From NCBI RefSeq assembly GCF_021390335.1, contig NZ_JAJUXK010000010.1, forward strand, positions 62,001 through 126,000: a stretch of DNA of 64,000 nt. The letters are read 5' to 3'. This DNA is from Dyadobacter sp. CY343. Lineage in GTDB: Bacteria; Bacteroidota; Bacteroidia; Cytophagales; Spirosomataceae. The position numbers and the translations under genes are program-made. The stretch's first letter is position 1, and each line of letters opens with the position of its first letter. The notes beneath the pieces are model-generated. The model was not told the origin of the DNA. It was given only the letters and a program-made list of their open reading frames with translations, and did not search any database. Shown here in pieces: positions 33,585-42,379 of the stretch.

Positions 33585-35324
33585 CTAGTTTTTCTTGGTC
33601 GTGATCAGGACTACGCCATTTTTACCTTCTTCTCCGTATACATCCGTTGTTCCTGCTTTTTTCAAAACACTAATCGATTCAATTTTATCGGGATCAAGTT
33701 CGGATGCGCTGAAACCGTCCGTTTGTTTAACACCGTCGATGATATACAATGGCGGATTTTTCTCTGCCGACGGGTCGCCTTTGAACCGTACTCCTACGCT
33801 GGCTGTACCACCCGGGTTCAGCTCACGCACTTTGGCGGTACCTGAGGCTGGGTCGTTCCTTTTATCGGAAATATGAACGACAGTAGCCTCGTTTGAAGCT
33901 TCCGGCTTGGCTGGTTTTGTAGTAATATCGATCACTCCGCCTTTCGCCTTGCTACCGTAAGAAGCAATAGCCTGGTCACCTTTAAGTACATTCACCGACG
34001 CGATCTGGTAAGACTGGACGTTTTTCTGAACATCCTCCTTTTTCATTTCTTTCCCGTCCACGATGTACAGCGGATTACCTTTCACGTCTTCGGAGCTTAA
34101 TTTTGCCGTATTTTCCTCTAATTGAAAGTTAATCGGCAGGGTAACTTTTACATTCACTTTGTGCCCGCTCTGTTCTCCCGGTGCCCAGGCGGGCATGCTT
34201 TTGACCACGCGCATCGCCTCGTCGTCGCAACCAAACCCGATTCCTTTTAAAATCGATACATTCTGGACGTTACCTGACTCGGTTACGATAAAAGAAACGA
34301 ACACCTTACCCTGCACATTTGCTTTTGCCGCAGCTGTCGGATATTTGATGTTTCTGGCTAGAAATTGAAACATCGCTGTCTCCCCTCCCGGATATTTCGG
34401 TTGGGTTTCCACTACCGTGAAAACTTTGTCAGGCATTTTCTCTTCCCCAGTTTTGGCTGTTTCCGGTTGCTTGTCTTCACGCTGCTCACAGCCGGCTACG
34501 AACAATGCGGTGGCGCCTATTAGTGTAGCTGCTGCCAGATAGGTACTCAGCAGCCATTTCGGGCTTCGGTTTTTGTAGATCATCTGGATTCGGGATTTAA
34601 GTTGTGATGGTTTAAAAAAATGGTTTGTCAATGAAGCGACGGGCGCATTTAATGCATAACTTACCAGAAAACGTGCATAATTCTCTCGGTTGGAGGCTTT
34701 CGAATCGGCCAGGAATTCGTGTACTTCCTGTAAATCGCGTTTGTAAAGGAGCAGGATCGGATTGAACCAGAACAGAACTTTCATGATCTCCAAAAACAGA
34801 ATATCCGCACTGTGCCACTGCCTCGTGTGCACCATTTCGTGACATAGAATATCGTCAAAATGACTCTCATAATCGTTTCTGTTGATCACAATCCATTTAA
34901 GGAAAGAAAATGAGCCGATCTTGTTCGAGTCGATCATCACCACGGTGCAATCTTCCAGCTCGATCACTTCGCCGGATTTTAGGAAATTTCGGAGTTGCAG
35001 AATATGCCTGACCAGATAACTGAAGGAAATGATCAGTCCGATAATATAGACGAACCAGGCTACTTCCGTCCACATCACCAGCGGTTCTTCCTGCTGCTCA
35101 AACGTAATGGAGACCGGAGCCGAGTTTACTTCGTAAATAGCCGGGATCGTCGGCGCGGTTTCGGGATAGATCACAAAGGGCAATGCAAATGCGATCGCGA
35201 TCGAGCCGAGCAGGTAAATGCGGTTCCACTGGAAAAAGGTGTGGTTCCGGAGCATCAGTCGGTAACAGGCAAATAATAAAATCCAGTACAGATTTACCTT
35301 GCCGATATATAAGAGCATATCCAT
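33585..35324 (-). CDS. BlaR1-like M56 metallopeptidase fused to TonB C-terminal and two receptor-plug-like segments
   Basis: The M56 half has the active motif HEMVH (His162, Glu163, His166) and FWFNPILLLYKRDLQEVHEFLAD. After a membrane helix near 275-290, a TonB_C domain covers about 310-385 (QPKYPGGETAMFQFL). Two repeats of a TonB-receptor plug-like segment then follow: PLYIVDGKEM to GGVIDITTK (about 405-460) and PLYIIDGVKQ to NGVVLITTK (about 515-577). The gene is 11 bases behind blaI. Proteolysis of BlaI-type repressors is the known role of the M56 half; the role of the extracytoplasmic part is unknown. Confidence 0.88.
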   Translation of the reverse strand: MDMLLYIGKVNLYWILLFACYRLMLRNHTFFQWNRIYLLGSIAIAFALPFVIYPETAPTIPAIYEVNSAPVSITFEQQEEPLVMWTEVAWFVYIIGLIISFSYLVRHILQLRNFLKSGEVIELEDCTVVMIDSNKIGSFSFLKWIVINRNDYESHFDDILCHEMVHTRQWHSADILFLEIMKVLFWFNPILLLYKRDLQEVHEFLADSKASNRENYARFLVSYALNAPVASLTNHFFKPSQLKSRIQMIYKNRSPKWLLSTYLAAATLIGATALFVAGCEQREDKQPETAKTGEEKMPDKVFTVVETQPKYPGGETAMFQFLARNIKYPTAAAKANVQGKVFVSFIVTESGNVQNVSILKGIGFGCDDEAMRVVKSMPAWAPGEQSGHKVNVKVTLPINFQLEENTAKLSSEDVKGNPLYIVDGKEMKKEDVQKNVQSYQIASVNVLKGDQAIASYGSKAKGGVIDITTKPAKPEASNEATVVHISDKRNDPASGTAKVRELNPGGTASVGVRFKGDPSAEKNPPLYIIDGVKQTDGFSASELDPDKIESISVLKKAGTTDVYGEEGKNGVVLITTKKN

Positions 35325-35335
35325 GGCTAACAGAT

Positions 35336-35710
35336 TTATTTTTCGTCTTTGTGCTGATTGATGAGTTTCATGATCTCGTCCAAATCCTTTGTTTTCAGAT
35401 CATTGTCTTTTACAAAAAACGAAACAAGGTTAGGTAGTGAATTGTCGAAATAATTGACCATTAACTGCTTCATTTCGTGCCGCTTATATTCCTCCTCGCT
35501 GATCAGCGGAAAGTATTCGTGCGTTTTTCCGTAAGCGTTGTAGCCTACCACCTCTTTTTTTTCAAGAATGCGGATGATCGTCGAAACCGTGTTGTATGCC
35601 GGCTTAGGTTCAGGCATTTCGGCCAGTATATCTTTGACAAATCCTTTTTTTAATTGCCAAAGAATCCGCATTACCTCTTCCTCAGCGCGTGTCAATGTGC
35701 GTACTTCCAT
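35336..35710 (-). CDS. BlaI/MecI/CopY-family repressor
   Basis: A 124-residue winged-helix protein. It has the family start LTRAEEEVMRILWQLKKGFVKDIL, the recognition-helix region PAYNTVSTIIRILEKKEVV and the wing YGKTHEYFPLISEEEY, then a C-terminal dimerisation helix. It should repress its own operon with the two M56 proteases and be cleaved by them. Twin ACTA-N6-TAGT palindromes overlap the promoter upstream. Confidence 0.93.
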   Translation of the reverse strand: MEVRTLTRAEEEVMRILWQLKKGFVKDILAEMPEPKPAYNTVSTIIRILEKKEVVGYNAYGKTHEYFPLISEEEYKRHEMKQLMVNYFDNSLPNLVSFFVKDNDLKTKDLDEIMKLINQHKDEK

Positions 35711-35751
35711 GATATTGATATTGTATTGAAAAAGTTAATTAACTGATAATT

Positions 35752-35781
35752 CAAATGTAGGACTATTTATTTAGTTTCAAA
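35752..35781 (-). promoter_or_regulatory. Promoter of the blaI-M56-M56 operon
   Basis: On the minus strand TTTG (35781-35778) is followed after 18 bases by TACATTTG (35759-35752), matching TTTG / TAnnTTTG. The blaI start is 41 bases further on. Confidence 0.55.
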
Positions 35782-35796
35782 ACTATTTTATTAGTT
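35762..35796. promoter_or_regulatory. Twin palindromic operators for the BlaI-type repressor
   Basis: ACTA-N6-TAGT lies at 35762-35775 and AACTA-N6-TAGTT at 35781-35796. Their centres are exactly 20 bases apart, two helical turns, and they straddle the -33 box of the blaI operon. The half-sites resemble the TACTA/TAGTA type of known BlaI/MecI operators. The divergent iorA-like gene starts 88 bases away and could also be affected. Confidence 0.5.
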
Positions 35797-35883
35797 ATTT
35801 AAGAATTCTCACTTGTTTTTATATTTAAACGAGGCTGGCATAGTATTAGCGAACCTGCTTTCTGTCTCTCTTTCTATCCAAAT

Positions 35884-36357
35884 ATGGCTGAACTGATCAC
35901 GATCAAGGTAAACGGCAAAGTGCATAAAATCGAAGCGGATCCAGAAATGCCTTTGCTTTATCTGCTGCGAAACGATTTGCAGCTGAACGGACCGAAATAC
36001 GGTTGCGGGATCGAGCGTTGCGGCAGTTGTATGGTGCTTTTAAACGGAAAGTCACAACCTTCCTGCGTGATACCCGCCGCTTCGGCCGCGGTTTACGAGG
36101 TCACCACATTGGACGGGCTCGCCAAAAACGGAAGGCTGGATCCTGTTCAGGAAGCATTTATAGAAGAGCAGGCTGCGCAATGCGGCTATTGCATGAACGG
36201 CATGATCATGTCCGCCAAATCATTACTCGCCGAAAACAAAAATCCTTCCGACGAACAGATTCGCCAGGCGCTCAACCGGGTACTATGTCGCTGCGGCACA
36301 CATACCCGGATTATCAGTGCGGTAAAAAAGGCAGCGGCTAAAATGAAAAATTCATGA
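35884..36357 (+). CDS. (2Fe-2S)-binding small subunit of a molybdenum hydroxylase (IorA-like)
   Basis: The 157-residue protein has a plant-type ferredoxin domain (CGIERCGSC and the later Cys in QPSC). A four-helix second [2Fe-2S] domain follows with CGYC and CRCGTH. It passes electrons from the molybdenum subunit, whose gene overlaps its stop by 4 bases (ATGA). The family oxidises aldehydes or N-heterocycles. Confidence 0.93.
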   Translation: MAELITIKVNGKVHKIEADPEMPLLYLLRNDLQLNGPKYGCGIERCGSCMVLLNGKSQPSCVIPAASAAVYEVTTLDGLAKNGRLDPVQEAFIEEQAAQCGYCMNGMIMSAKSLLAENKNPSDEQIRQALNRVLCRCGTHTRIISAVKKAAAKMKNS

Positions 36358-38558
36358 AAGATCAGTCGCATTTCAGCTCCGACAGGCGCTCGTTCCTCAA
36401 AAGCTCCGGGCATTTGGTGATCGGTTTTCAGCTTTTTCCTGCATTAGCTGCTATTACCGGGTTTGAGGATAAATCCGCATGCGAAACACAGCCGGTTGCG
36501 GACGGGCAAACGATCGATGCCTGGATCCGCTTCGATGCGGACGGGAAGCTGTCGGTTATTACTGGCAAAATGGAGCTCGGCCAGGGAATTCGCACGGCGC
36601 TGATGCAAATGGCGGCCGAAGAACTGGATGTCCCGATGAATCGGGTTAAAATTATCATCGCCGACACCGGCCAGACGCAGGACGAACGCTATACCGCCGG
36701 CAGCGGCTCCATCGAAGGCAGCGGCCGCGCGATCCGGAATGCAGCTGCCGAAGCCAGGCAATATCTATTAAATCTGGCTGCGGAAAAGCTGCAAACGGAT
36801 GTTGCAAACCTGTCGGTCAAAGAAGGAGTGGTAATGTCTTCCAAAAGTAAGAACACGGTCACTTACCAGGAATTAGTGGCGGGTAAACGCCTCGAAGTAG
36901 AAGTAACCGGAAAGGCGCCGCTGAAAGAACCTGCCTCTTACCGACTGGTGGGTAAAGCGATTCCCCGCGATGATATTGCACAAATGGCCGCAGCCGAAGC
37001 ATATTACATTCAGGATATGCGGTTACCCGGGATGGTGCACGCCCGCATTTTACGGCCGCCTGTATACGATTCTAAACTTGTTTCTATACAAAAAGAACAG
37101 ATCGCAAAAGTACCTGGGGTGCTGAAACTGGTGGTGAACGGTAACTTCGTGGCCGTGATCGCAGACAAGGAATATGCTGCTGTAAAAGCTTTGGAAATAT
37201 TAAAAACCAATGCAAAATGGGATTCCAAGCCACTCGCTGTTTTACCTCAAAATTTATATAACAATATGCTGGAAACTGCCTCTGCGCCCAAAGTAGTCGA
37301 GGAGAGCGGCGGCAGTGTACCAGCGAAGGACTTTACGCACGAAGCGGTATATAAAAAACCGTATCAAATGCACGGATCGATTGGTCCGTCGTGCGCGATC
37401 GGCCTCTGGAAGAACGACCTGCTTACTGTCTGGTCGCATAGCCAGGGCGTTTACCCGCTGCGGAAAACGATTTCTGATCTGCTGCAAATGCCGGAAAACA
37501 AGATCAGGGTAATCGGTGTGCCGGGTGCAGGTTGCTACGGTCACAATGGCGCCGACGATGCGGGCGGCGACGCGGCCTTGCTTGCAATGGGAATGCCAGG
37601 TAAGCCCGTGCGCGTACAATGGATGCGGGAAGACGAGCATAAATGGGAGCCTTATGGTTCTGCAATGGTATTAAGTGTAAAAGGGCGGATCGGCGCGGCT
37701 GCTAAAATCGATGCCTGGAATACTGAGATTTGTTCGGATACGCACAGCTCGCGGCCGGGCGGCAATGCGGGTCACTTGCTTGCAGGAAGACATATTGCCA
37801 AACCGTTTACCTTCAAATCGGGCGGTTTTTCGGGAGGCAGCCACCGGAATTCGGTGCCGCTTTATGATTTTTCTGCCAAGAAAATCAGCCTGCGCGACTT
37901 CTACGGACCATTGCGGAGTTCTGCTTTAAGGAGTCTGGGCGCGTACGGGAATATCTTCGCGCTGGAATCTTTCATGGACGAGCTTGCATGGAAAGCGGGC
38001 GAGGATCCGGTCGCTTTCAGATTGACGCATTTAAAAGATGAACGCGCGCGGCAGGTGATCACGACCATGGTTGAGAAAGCAGGCTGGGGGCAGGGAAGAG
38101 GAGAAGGTTTTGCTTTTGCCCAATATAAAAACAGCGCGGCGTACCTGGCCGTGAAAGCGGAAGTAAGTATTGACAAAGCAGCCAAAACATACCAGTTGAC
38201 GAAATTAACCGCTGTGATCGATGCCGGTCAGGTGATCAATAGCGATGGGATCATAAACCAGACTTCCGGCGGAATGATCCAAGCGGCAAGTTGGACAATG
38301 CTGGAAGAAGTGAAGTTTGATAAAACGGGCGTCACCAGCACTACCTGGGAAACTTACCCGATCCTCCGTTTCGATCAGGTCCCGCATACGGAAGTTCATA
38401 TAATCGACAGGCCGGGAGAAGAGCCGCTTGGTGCGGGCGAAGCGGCCCAGGGACCAACTGCCGCCGCGATTGCCAACGCGATTTTTCACGCTACCGGCAG
38501 CCGCCTGCGGGAACTGCCTTTGACACCTGATAAAATCGATTGGGAAAAGATCAGCTAA
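36354..38558 (+). CDS. Tat-exported xanthine-dehydrogenase-family molybdopterin subunit (IorB-like)
   Basis: The N-terminus has a twin-arginine signal DRRSFLKSSG followed by a hydrophobic stretch, so the folded enzyme should be carried to the periplasm with its small subunit. Molybdenum-cofactor family blocks include GKMELGQGIRTALMQMAAEEL, AGSGSIEGSGRAIRNAA, HGSIGPSCAIG, and near the end EPLGAGEAAQGPTAAAIANA, where the Glu is the expected base. The length of 734 residues fits IorB-type large subunits. No cytochrome c subunit follows, so the electron acceptor is unknown. The end overlaps the convergent kinase gene by 8 bases. Confidence 0.92.
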   Translation: MKDQSHFSSDRRSFLKSSGHLVIGFQLFPALAAITGFEDKSACETQPVADGQTIDAWIRFDADGKLSVITGKMELGQGIRTALMQMAAEELDVPMNRVKIIIADTGQTQDERYTAGSGSIEGSGRAIRNAAAEARQYLLNLAAEKLQTDVANLSVKEGVVMSSKSKNTVTYQELVAGKRLEVEVTGKAPLKEPASYRLVGKAIPRDDIAQMAAAEAYYIQDMRLPGMVHARILRPPVYDSKLVSIQKEQIAKVPGVLKLVVNGNFVAVIADKEYAAVKALEILKTNAKWDSKPLAVLPQNLYNNMLETASAPKVVEESGGSVPAKDFTHEAVYKKPYQMHGSIGPSCAIGLWKNDLLTVWSHSQGVYPLRKTISDLLQMPENKIRVIGVPGAGCYGHNGADDAGGDAALLAMGMPGKPVRVQWMREDEHKWEPYGSAMVLSVKGRIGAAAKIDAWNTEICSDTHSSRPGGNAGHLLAGRHIAKPFTFKSGGFSGGSHRNSVPLYDFSAKKISLRDFYGPLRSSALRSLGAYGNIFALESFMDELAWKAGEDPVAFRLTHLKDERARQVITTMVEKAGWGQGRGEGFAFAQYKNSAAYLAVKAEVSIDKAAKTYQLTKLTAVIDAGQVINSDGIINQTSGGMIQAASWTMLEEVKFDKTGVTSTTWETYPILRFDQVPHTEVHIIDRPGEEPLGAGEAAQGPTAAAIANAIFHATGSRLRELPLTPDKIDWEKIS

Positions 38559-40554
38559 CTACCTCAGGGGCTGCATTCCGGCTCACATTTAGGTGGCGGC
38601 TGATCACCCGGATCAGTTCTTCTGCACGGAAAGGTTTGGTAACAAAGCTCGCAAATTTCACCCCGTCAATTTCCGGCGCTTTTTCGGCAAAAGTATCTGC
38701 GGTAAAAGCGATCACAGGTACGTGCGCGTGTTGAGGATAATTGGCGCGAATAGCTTTCATCGCGGCAATTCCGTCCATCACAGGCATTTGAATATCCATT
38801 AAGATCAGATCAAATTCGCCGTCGTCCAGGTAGGAAAGGACTTCCTGTCCATTATTGCAAATGACAAAATAAGCTCCCCATCGCGTAAGCAGATGTTTGA
38901 GCAATATCTGATTGGCCAGAATATCCTCGGCAGCCAGGATGCGGTAACCTTTTAGAGAAACCTGCTCCGGCGCTACTACCCGCTGCGGTTCGATCGCATT
39001 TGCGACCTTACCAAAATTAAGGATCACGCTGAAAGTGGCGCCTTCGCCCAGTTTACTTTGGGCAGAGATCGTTCCGTTCATCAGTTCGGTAATTTTTCGG
39101 GTAATGCTCAGACCAAGACCGGTCCCGCCGAAATACCGGGTAGCGTCATTTTGATGCGCCTGCGAAAAACTGTCGAAAATATTACCGAGCTTATCTTCCG
39201 AAATGCCAATCCCTGAGTCTGTTACGTCAATTTTAATGTCGACACTATCACCCTTATCCTCATGCAGTTCCACCGAAACTTTCACAAATCCGCCTTCCTC
39301 CGTAAACTTGATCGCATTCCCGACCAGATTGATCAGAATCTGGTTCAGTCTGTATGCATCTCCCATTAATAATTTTGGCACATTGGGCCCGGCGCGAAAA
39401 GCGAGGTCGATCGATTTCTCCATCGCTCTCACCTCGAATGTCCTGACCAGGTATTCCAGTTTCTCTTTCAGGTCAAATTCAAAGTTTTCCAGCCCGAACT
39501 TACCTGCCTCGATTTTGGAGAAATCAAGAATATCATTCAGGATAACCATCAGATTATCAGCCGAATATTTGATCATTTTAAGGTATTGCCTGTCTTGTTC
39601 AGGGAAATTGCTGCTCAGCAGGAGCTCTGTAAATCCAATGATACCATTCATTGGCGTACGGATCTCGTGGCTCATTGTCGACAGAAAATCCGACTTGATC
39701 CGCGTAGCTTCTTCGGCATCTTTCTTGGCTTGTAACAGCTCTTTTTCCACCAGCTTCCGGGCGGTAATATCAATCGCGGTACCCAGCACTTCCTGTACAC
39801 TTCCTTTTTCGTTGCGCTTGAAAGGTACTTCTCTCGTAATGATCCAGACCTCGGACCCGTCACGGTGTTTTAGCCTGAACTCCTTTTCGATCACATCCGA
39901 ATCCTTTACCCAATGCCGCATATAATGGTAGTGCCGGCGAAATGTGAGCTGATCCTGGTCATTGATAATTTTGGTCAACCCACTAATGCTGTCGGATATA
40001 TTATCCTCCTCTGAATATCCTAATATTTTGGATATCTGTTTGTTATGAAAAATGTTGGTCCAGTTCTCAATATCGATCACGTAGATGATATTGGGAGACA
40101 GCAATGCTATTTTATTAATAAATTCCTCTTTTTCGGCAAGTTCGCGATGAGCCCGCTTGCGTCCTTCTTCCGCTTCCCGCATCCTGCTCATTGTATGGAA
40201 TGTTTTCGCCAGTTTATCGGCATTAATCTCCGACTTGGGGAAATAGTCCATTGCTCCGGCCTTCATCATTTCCACGGCAATACGTTCGTCACCCTGTGAG
40301 GTAAGTACGATCACCGGGAGATTAGGCGCCACTTTCTTGATCTTCTTCAATAATTCGAGACCGTTCGTTTTCGGCAGCTGGTAATCCAGGAAAATGCAGG
40401 TAGGAAACCAGGTTTCCAGCACTTGCAATGCATCTTCGGCGTACTTCGAGATCTTTATTTCTCCGATCTGTACCTGTGACTTTTGAACGGCGCGCGTAAA
40501 GTGCATTGCGTCGATATCGTCGTCTTCAACTAACAGGATGTCAAGAGTAGTCAT
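38551..40554 (-). CDS. Hybrid sensor kinase: receiver-PAS-HisKA-ATPase-receiver
   Basis: This 667-residue soluble protein starts with a receiver domain (Asp57 in FLDYQLP) and continues with a PAS-PAC unit (about 150-275). HisKA follows (TMSHEIRTPMNGIIGF), then an ATPase domain (NLVGNAIKFT, DSGIGIS, GTGLGLSI), then a second receiver (LILMDIQMP, Lys in VTKPF). It has no membrane helix. It is the last gene of an operon with FIST, kinase and receiver genes, and its N-terminal receiver could take phosphate from the upstream kinase. Confidence 0.93.
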   Translation of the reverse strand: MTTLDILLVEDDDIDAMHFTRAVQKSQVQIGEIKISKYAEDALQVLETWFPTCIFLDYQLPKTNGLELLKKIKKVAPNLPVIVLTSQGDERIAVEMMKAGAMDYFPKSEINADKLAKTFHTMSRMREAEEGRKRAHRELAEKEEFINKIALLSPNIIYVIDIENWTNIFHNKQISKILGYSEEDNISDSISGLTKIINDQDQLTFRRHYHYMRHWVKDSDVIEKEFRLKHRDGSEVWIITREVPFKRNEKGSVQEVLGTAIDITARKLVEKELLQAKKDAEEATRIKSDFLSTMSHEIRTPMNGIIGFTELLLSSNFPEQDRQYLKMIKYSADNLMVILNDILDFSKIEAGKFGLENFEFDLKEKLEYLVRTFEVRAMEKSIDLAFRAGPNVPKLLMGDAYRLNQILINLVGNAIKFTEEGGFVKVSVELHEDKGDSVDIKIDVTDSGIGISEDKLGNIFDSFSQAHQNDATRYFGGTGLGLSITRKITELMNGTISAQSKLGEGATFSVILNFGKVANAIEPQRVVAPEQVSLKGYRILAAEDILANQILLKHLLTRWGAYFVICNNGQEVLSYLDDGEFDLILMDIQMPVMDGIAAMKAIRANYPQHAHVPVIAFTADTFAEKAPEIDGVKFASFVTKPFRAEELIRVISRHLNVSRNAAPEVVS

Positions 40555-40581
40555 AACAGGCTTTTGTAACGCTGAGTGATG

Positions 40582-41010
40582 TTATTCCGGAAATTCACAA
40601 AGGGTCCAGTAACTATTCAGCGTCGATACAGCGGCGATGAAACGGTCCATTGAGAGTGGTTTTAGTATATATCCGGCAACGTTGAGGTTAAATGCATCGA
40701 TCTTGTCACTATCCTCATTGGAGGTGGTCATGACAAAAACAGATAGCGAGCTCAGTTCCGGATCCTGCCTTATTTCCTTTAAAAATTCGATCCCGCCCAT
40801 TCTGGGCATATTCAGATCCAGCAATACAATCTTCGGTTTCGGAAGTTCTTTACCGTTGCGCAGGGCTTCAAGCGCGTCGATTCCGTTGGAAGCCACGATC
40901 AGCGGGTTCGAGATATTGTTTTTCTTAAATGCTCTCCTGACATTCATGACATCAACCTCATCGTCTTCGACCAGCAGGATTGTCATTGGTATTAGCGTGG
41001 AAATAGACAT
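40582..41010 (-). CDS. Single-domain response regulator (Rcp1-like)
   Basis: A 142-residue receiver with ILLVEDDEVD, Asp65 in LLDLNMPRMGG, MTTSNED and Lys in ILKPLS. There is no output domain. The insertion NGKELPKP before the phospho-acceptor strand is typical of Rcp1-type partners of phytochrome-like kinases. It lies between such a kinase (15 bases upstream) and the hybrid kinase (27 bases downstream), so it probably shuttles phosphate between them. Confidence 0.93.
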   Translation of the reverse strand: MSISTLIPMTILLVEDDEVDVMNVRRAFKKNNISNPLIVASNGIDALEALRNGKELPKPKIVLLDLNMPRMGGIEFLKEIRQDPELSSLSVFVMTTSNEDSDKIDAFNLNVAGYILKPLSMDRFIAAVSTLNSYWTLCEFPE

Positions 41011-41025
41011 TTTTGGTTGCTTGGA

Positions 41026-42378
41026 TTATAGAAAAGGGTTGTTTCTAAGTGACATATCTGTGGTTTTGAGGTCGGTTTTAGGCCAGGTAAAAAAGAATCT
41101 GGTACCCTCGCCCATATTGGATTCAATCCTGATCACACCTCCTTTTTCATCCAGGATCTTCTTCACGATCGCCAGTCCCACACCGGTACTTTCTACCTCG
41201 TCACGGGCCTGCAATGTTTGAAAAATCACAAATATCCGTTCGTGAAACTCCTGACTGATACCCGGCCCGTTATCGCCTACGCAGAACTCAAAAAGTGAAT
41301 CCTGCTCCTGCCATCCGATCGTAATTTCGGCTTCCGGCTTGTCATTGTATTTGATTCCGTTGGAAATCAGGTTTTGCAGGATTTGCGTCAGCGTAATCTT
41401 TTCAGTTTCAAGTTCAAGGTCAGGATCTCCGTTCAGTAGGAAGCGAACAGGGTTTTTGCTTTTGAAAGTTTCCGAAAGATCATCTACCAGCGTTTTCATC
41501 AAAAATTTCTCTTTCACCGTCTTGATCCGCCCCGCCCTTGAATAGGATAGGATACCGTTGATAAGACTTTCCATCCGGTGTACGCGCCCGCGCAGCAGCC
41601 TGAACTGATCTTCGGTTTCACCTTCCAGCAAATGGCTGATATCTTCCTCAATCCACTCAGAAAGGTTATTGATCGCCCGCAAAGGCGCTTTCAGATCGTG
41701 ACTGACCACGTATGCAAATTGGTCCAGCTCTGCATTGATCCTTTCCAGATCGCGCATATAGGATTTCAACTTCCGTTCGGAACTTACTTTTTCGGTCACA
41801 TCGGAGAATGCACCGATATACCCGATCAGCTCGTCACCCGCATATTGTTTGCTCAACGATCCGCCTATCCACAGCTCCTTTCCCGTCGTCGTAAATAGCT
41901 TGATCGTAGCTTCCACCACAGACACTTCCGAGTTGAGCAGCTCCGCGATCGGGTCCGAAGAATGGGTAAAAAAGTCTTTCCAGTTCCGGTTCAGCGTGTC
42001 GCTTACCTGATAGCCGGTAGTCAATTCCCATGCATTATTCAGATAAATGATATTCCCGTCACAGCCTAGCTGGATTAATATCTCCGAAATACTGCTCACT
42101 ACCTGTTCCAGTCGCTTGCTGGTCAATGCAGCTTCTTCGGTTTTTTCCTGAGCGATCCGGCTCAGCTCGCGATTTGCCTTGAACAGCTCGCCGGAACTCT
42201 GTTCGAGGATCAGTTCTACTCTGGCCAGGTCGTCCTGGTATTCAGTATAAGCTAAATGCACCGACATCAGGAAGTCTTGTAGATCAGGATGTTCGGCCAG
42301 ATCTGGCGGTAAAGACTTGCGGATCTGCCTTTTGAGTAGCCGGTGGTAATTGGTTTCTAAAATTTCTAGCGCAGGCAT
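41026..42378 (-). CDS. PAS-domain sensor kinase with phytochrome-type HisKA
   Basis: The first 90 residues form helices, a PAS domain follows (about 105-215), then HisKA with VVSHDLKAPLRAINNL, and an ATPase domain with NLISNGIKYN, DNGPGIS and STGVGLAIVKKI. There is no membrane helix and no chromophore domain. It starts one base after the FIST gene stop on the minus strand, so FIST is its likely sensory partner. Confidence 0.92.
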   Translation of the reverse strand: MPALEILETNYHRLLKRQIRKSLPPDLAEHPDLQDFLMSVHLAYTEYQDDLARVELILEQSSGELFKANRELSRIAQEKTEEAALTSKRLEQVVSSISEILIQLGCDGNIIYLNNAWELTTGYQVSDTLNRNWKDFFTHSSDPIAELLNSEVSVVEATIKLFTTTGKELWIGGSLSKQYAGDELIGYIGAFSDVTEKVSSERKLKSYMRDLERINAELDQFAYVVSHDLKAPLRAINNLSEWIEEDISHLLEGETEDQFRLLRGRVHRMESLINGILSYSRAGRIKTVKEKFLMKTLVDDLSETFKSKNPVRFLLNGDPDLELETEKITLTQILQNLISNGIKYNDKPEAEITIGWQEQDSLFEFCVGDNGPGISQEFHERIFVIFQTLQARDEVESTGVGLAIVKKILDEKGGVIRIESNMGEGTRFFFTWPKTDLKTTDMSLRNNPFL

Positions 42379-42379
42379 T

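Noticed and set aside
34480..34500. Lipobox-like FVAGC inside the second M56 protein
   Set aside because: It sits in the middle of the protein at the end of an internal membrane helix, not at an N-terminus.
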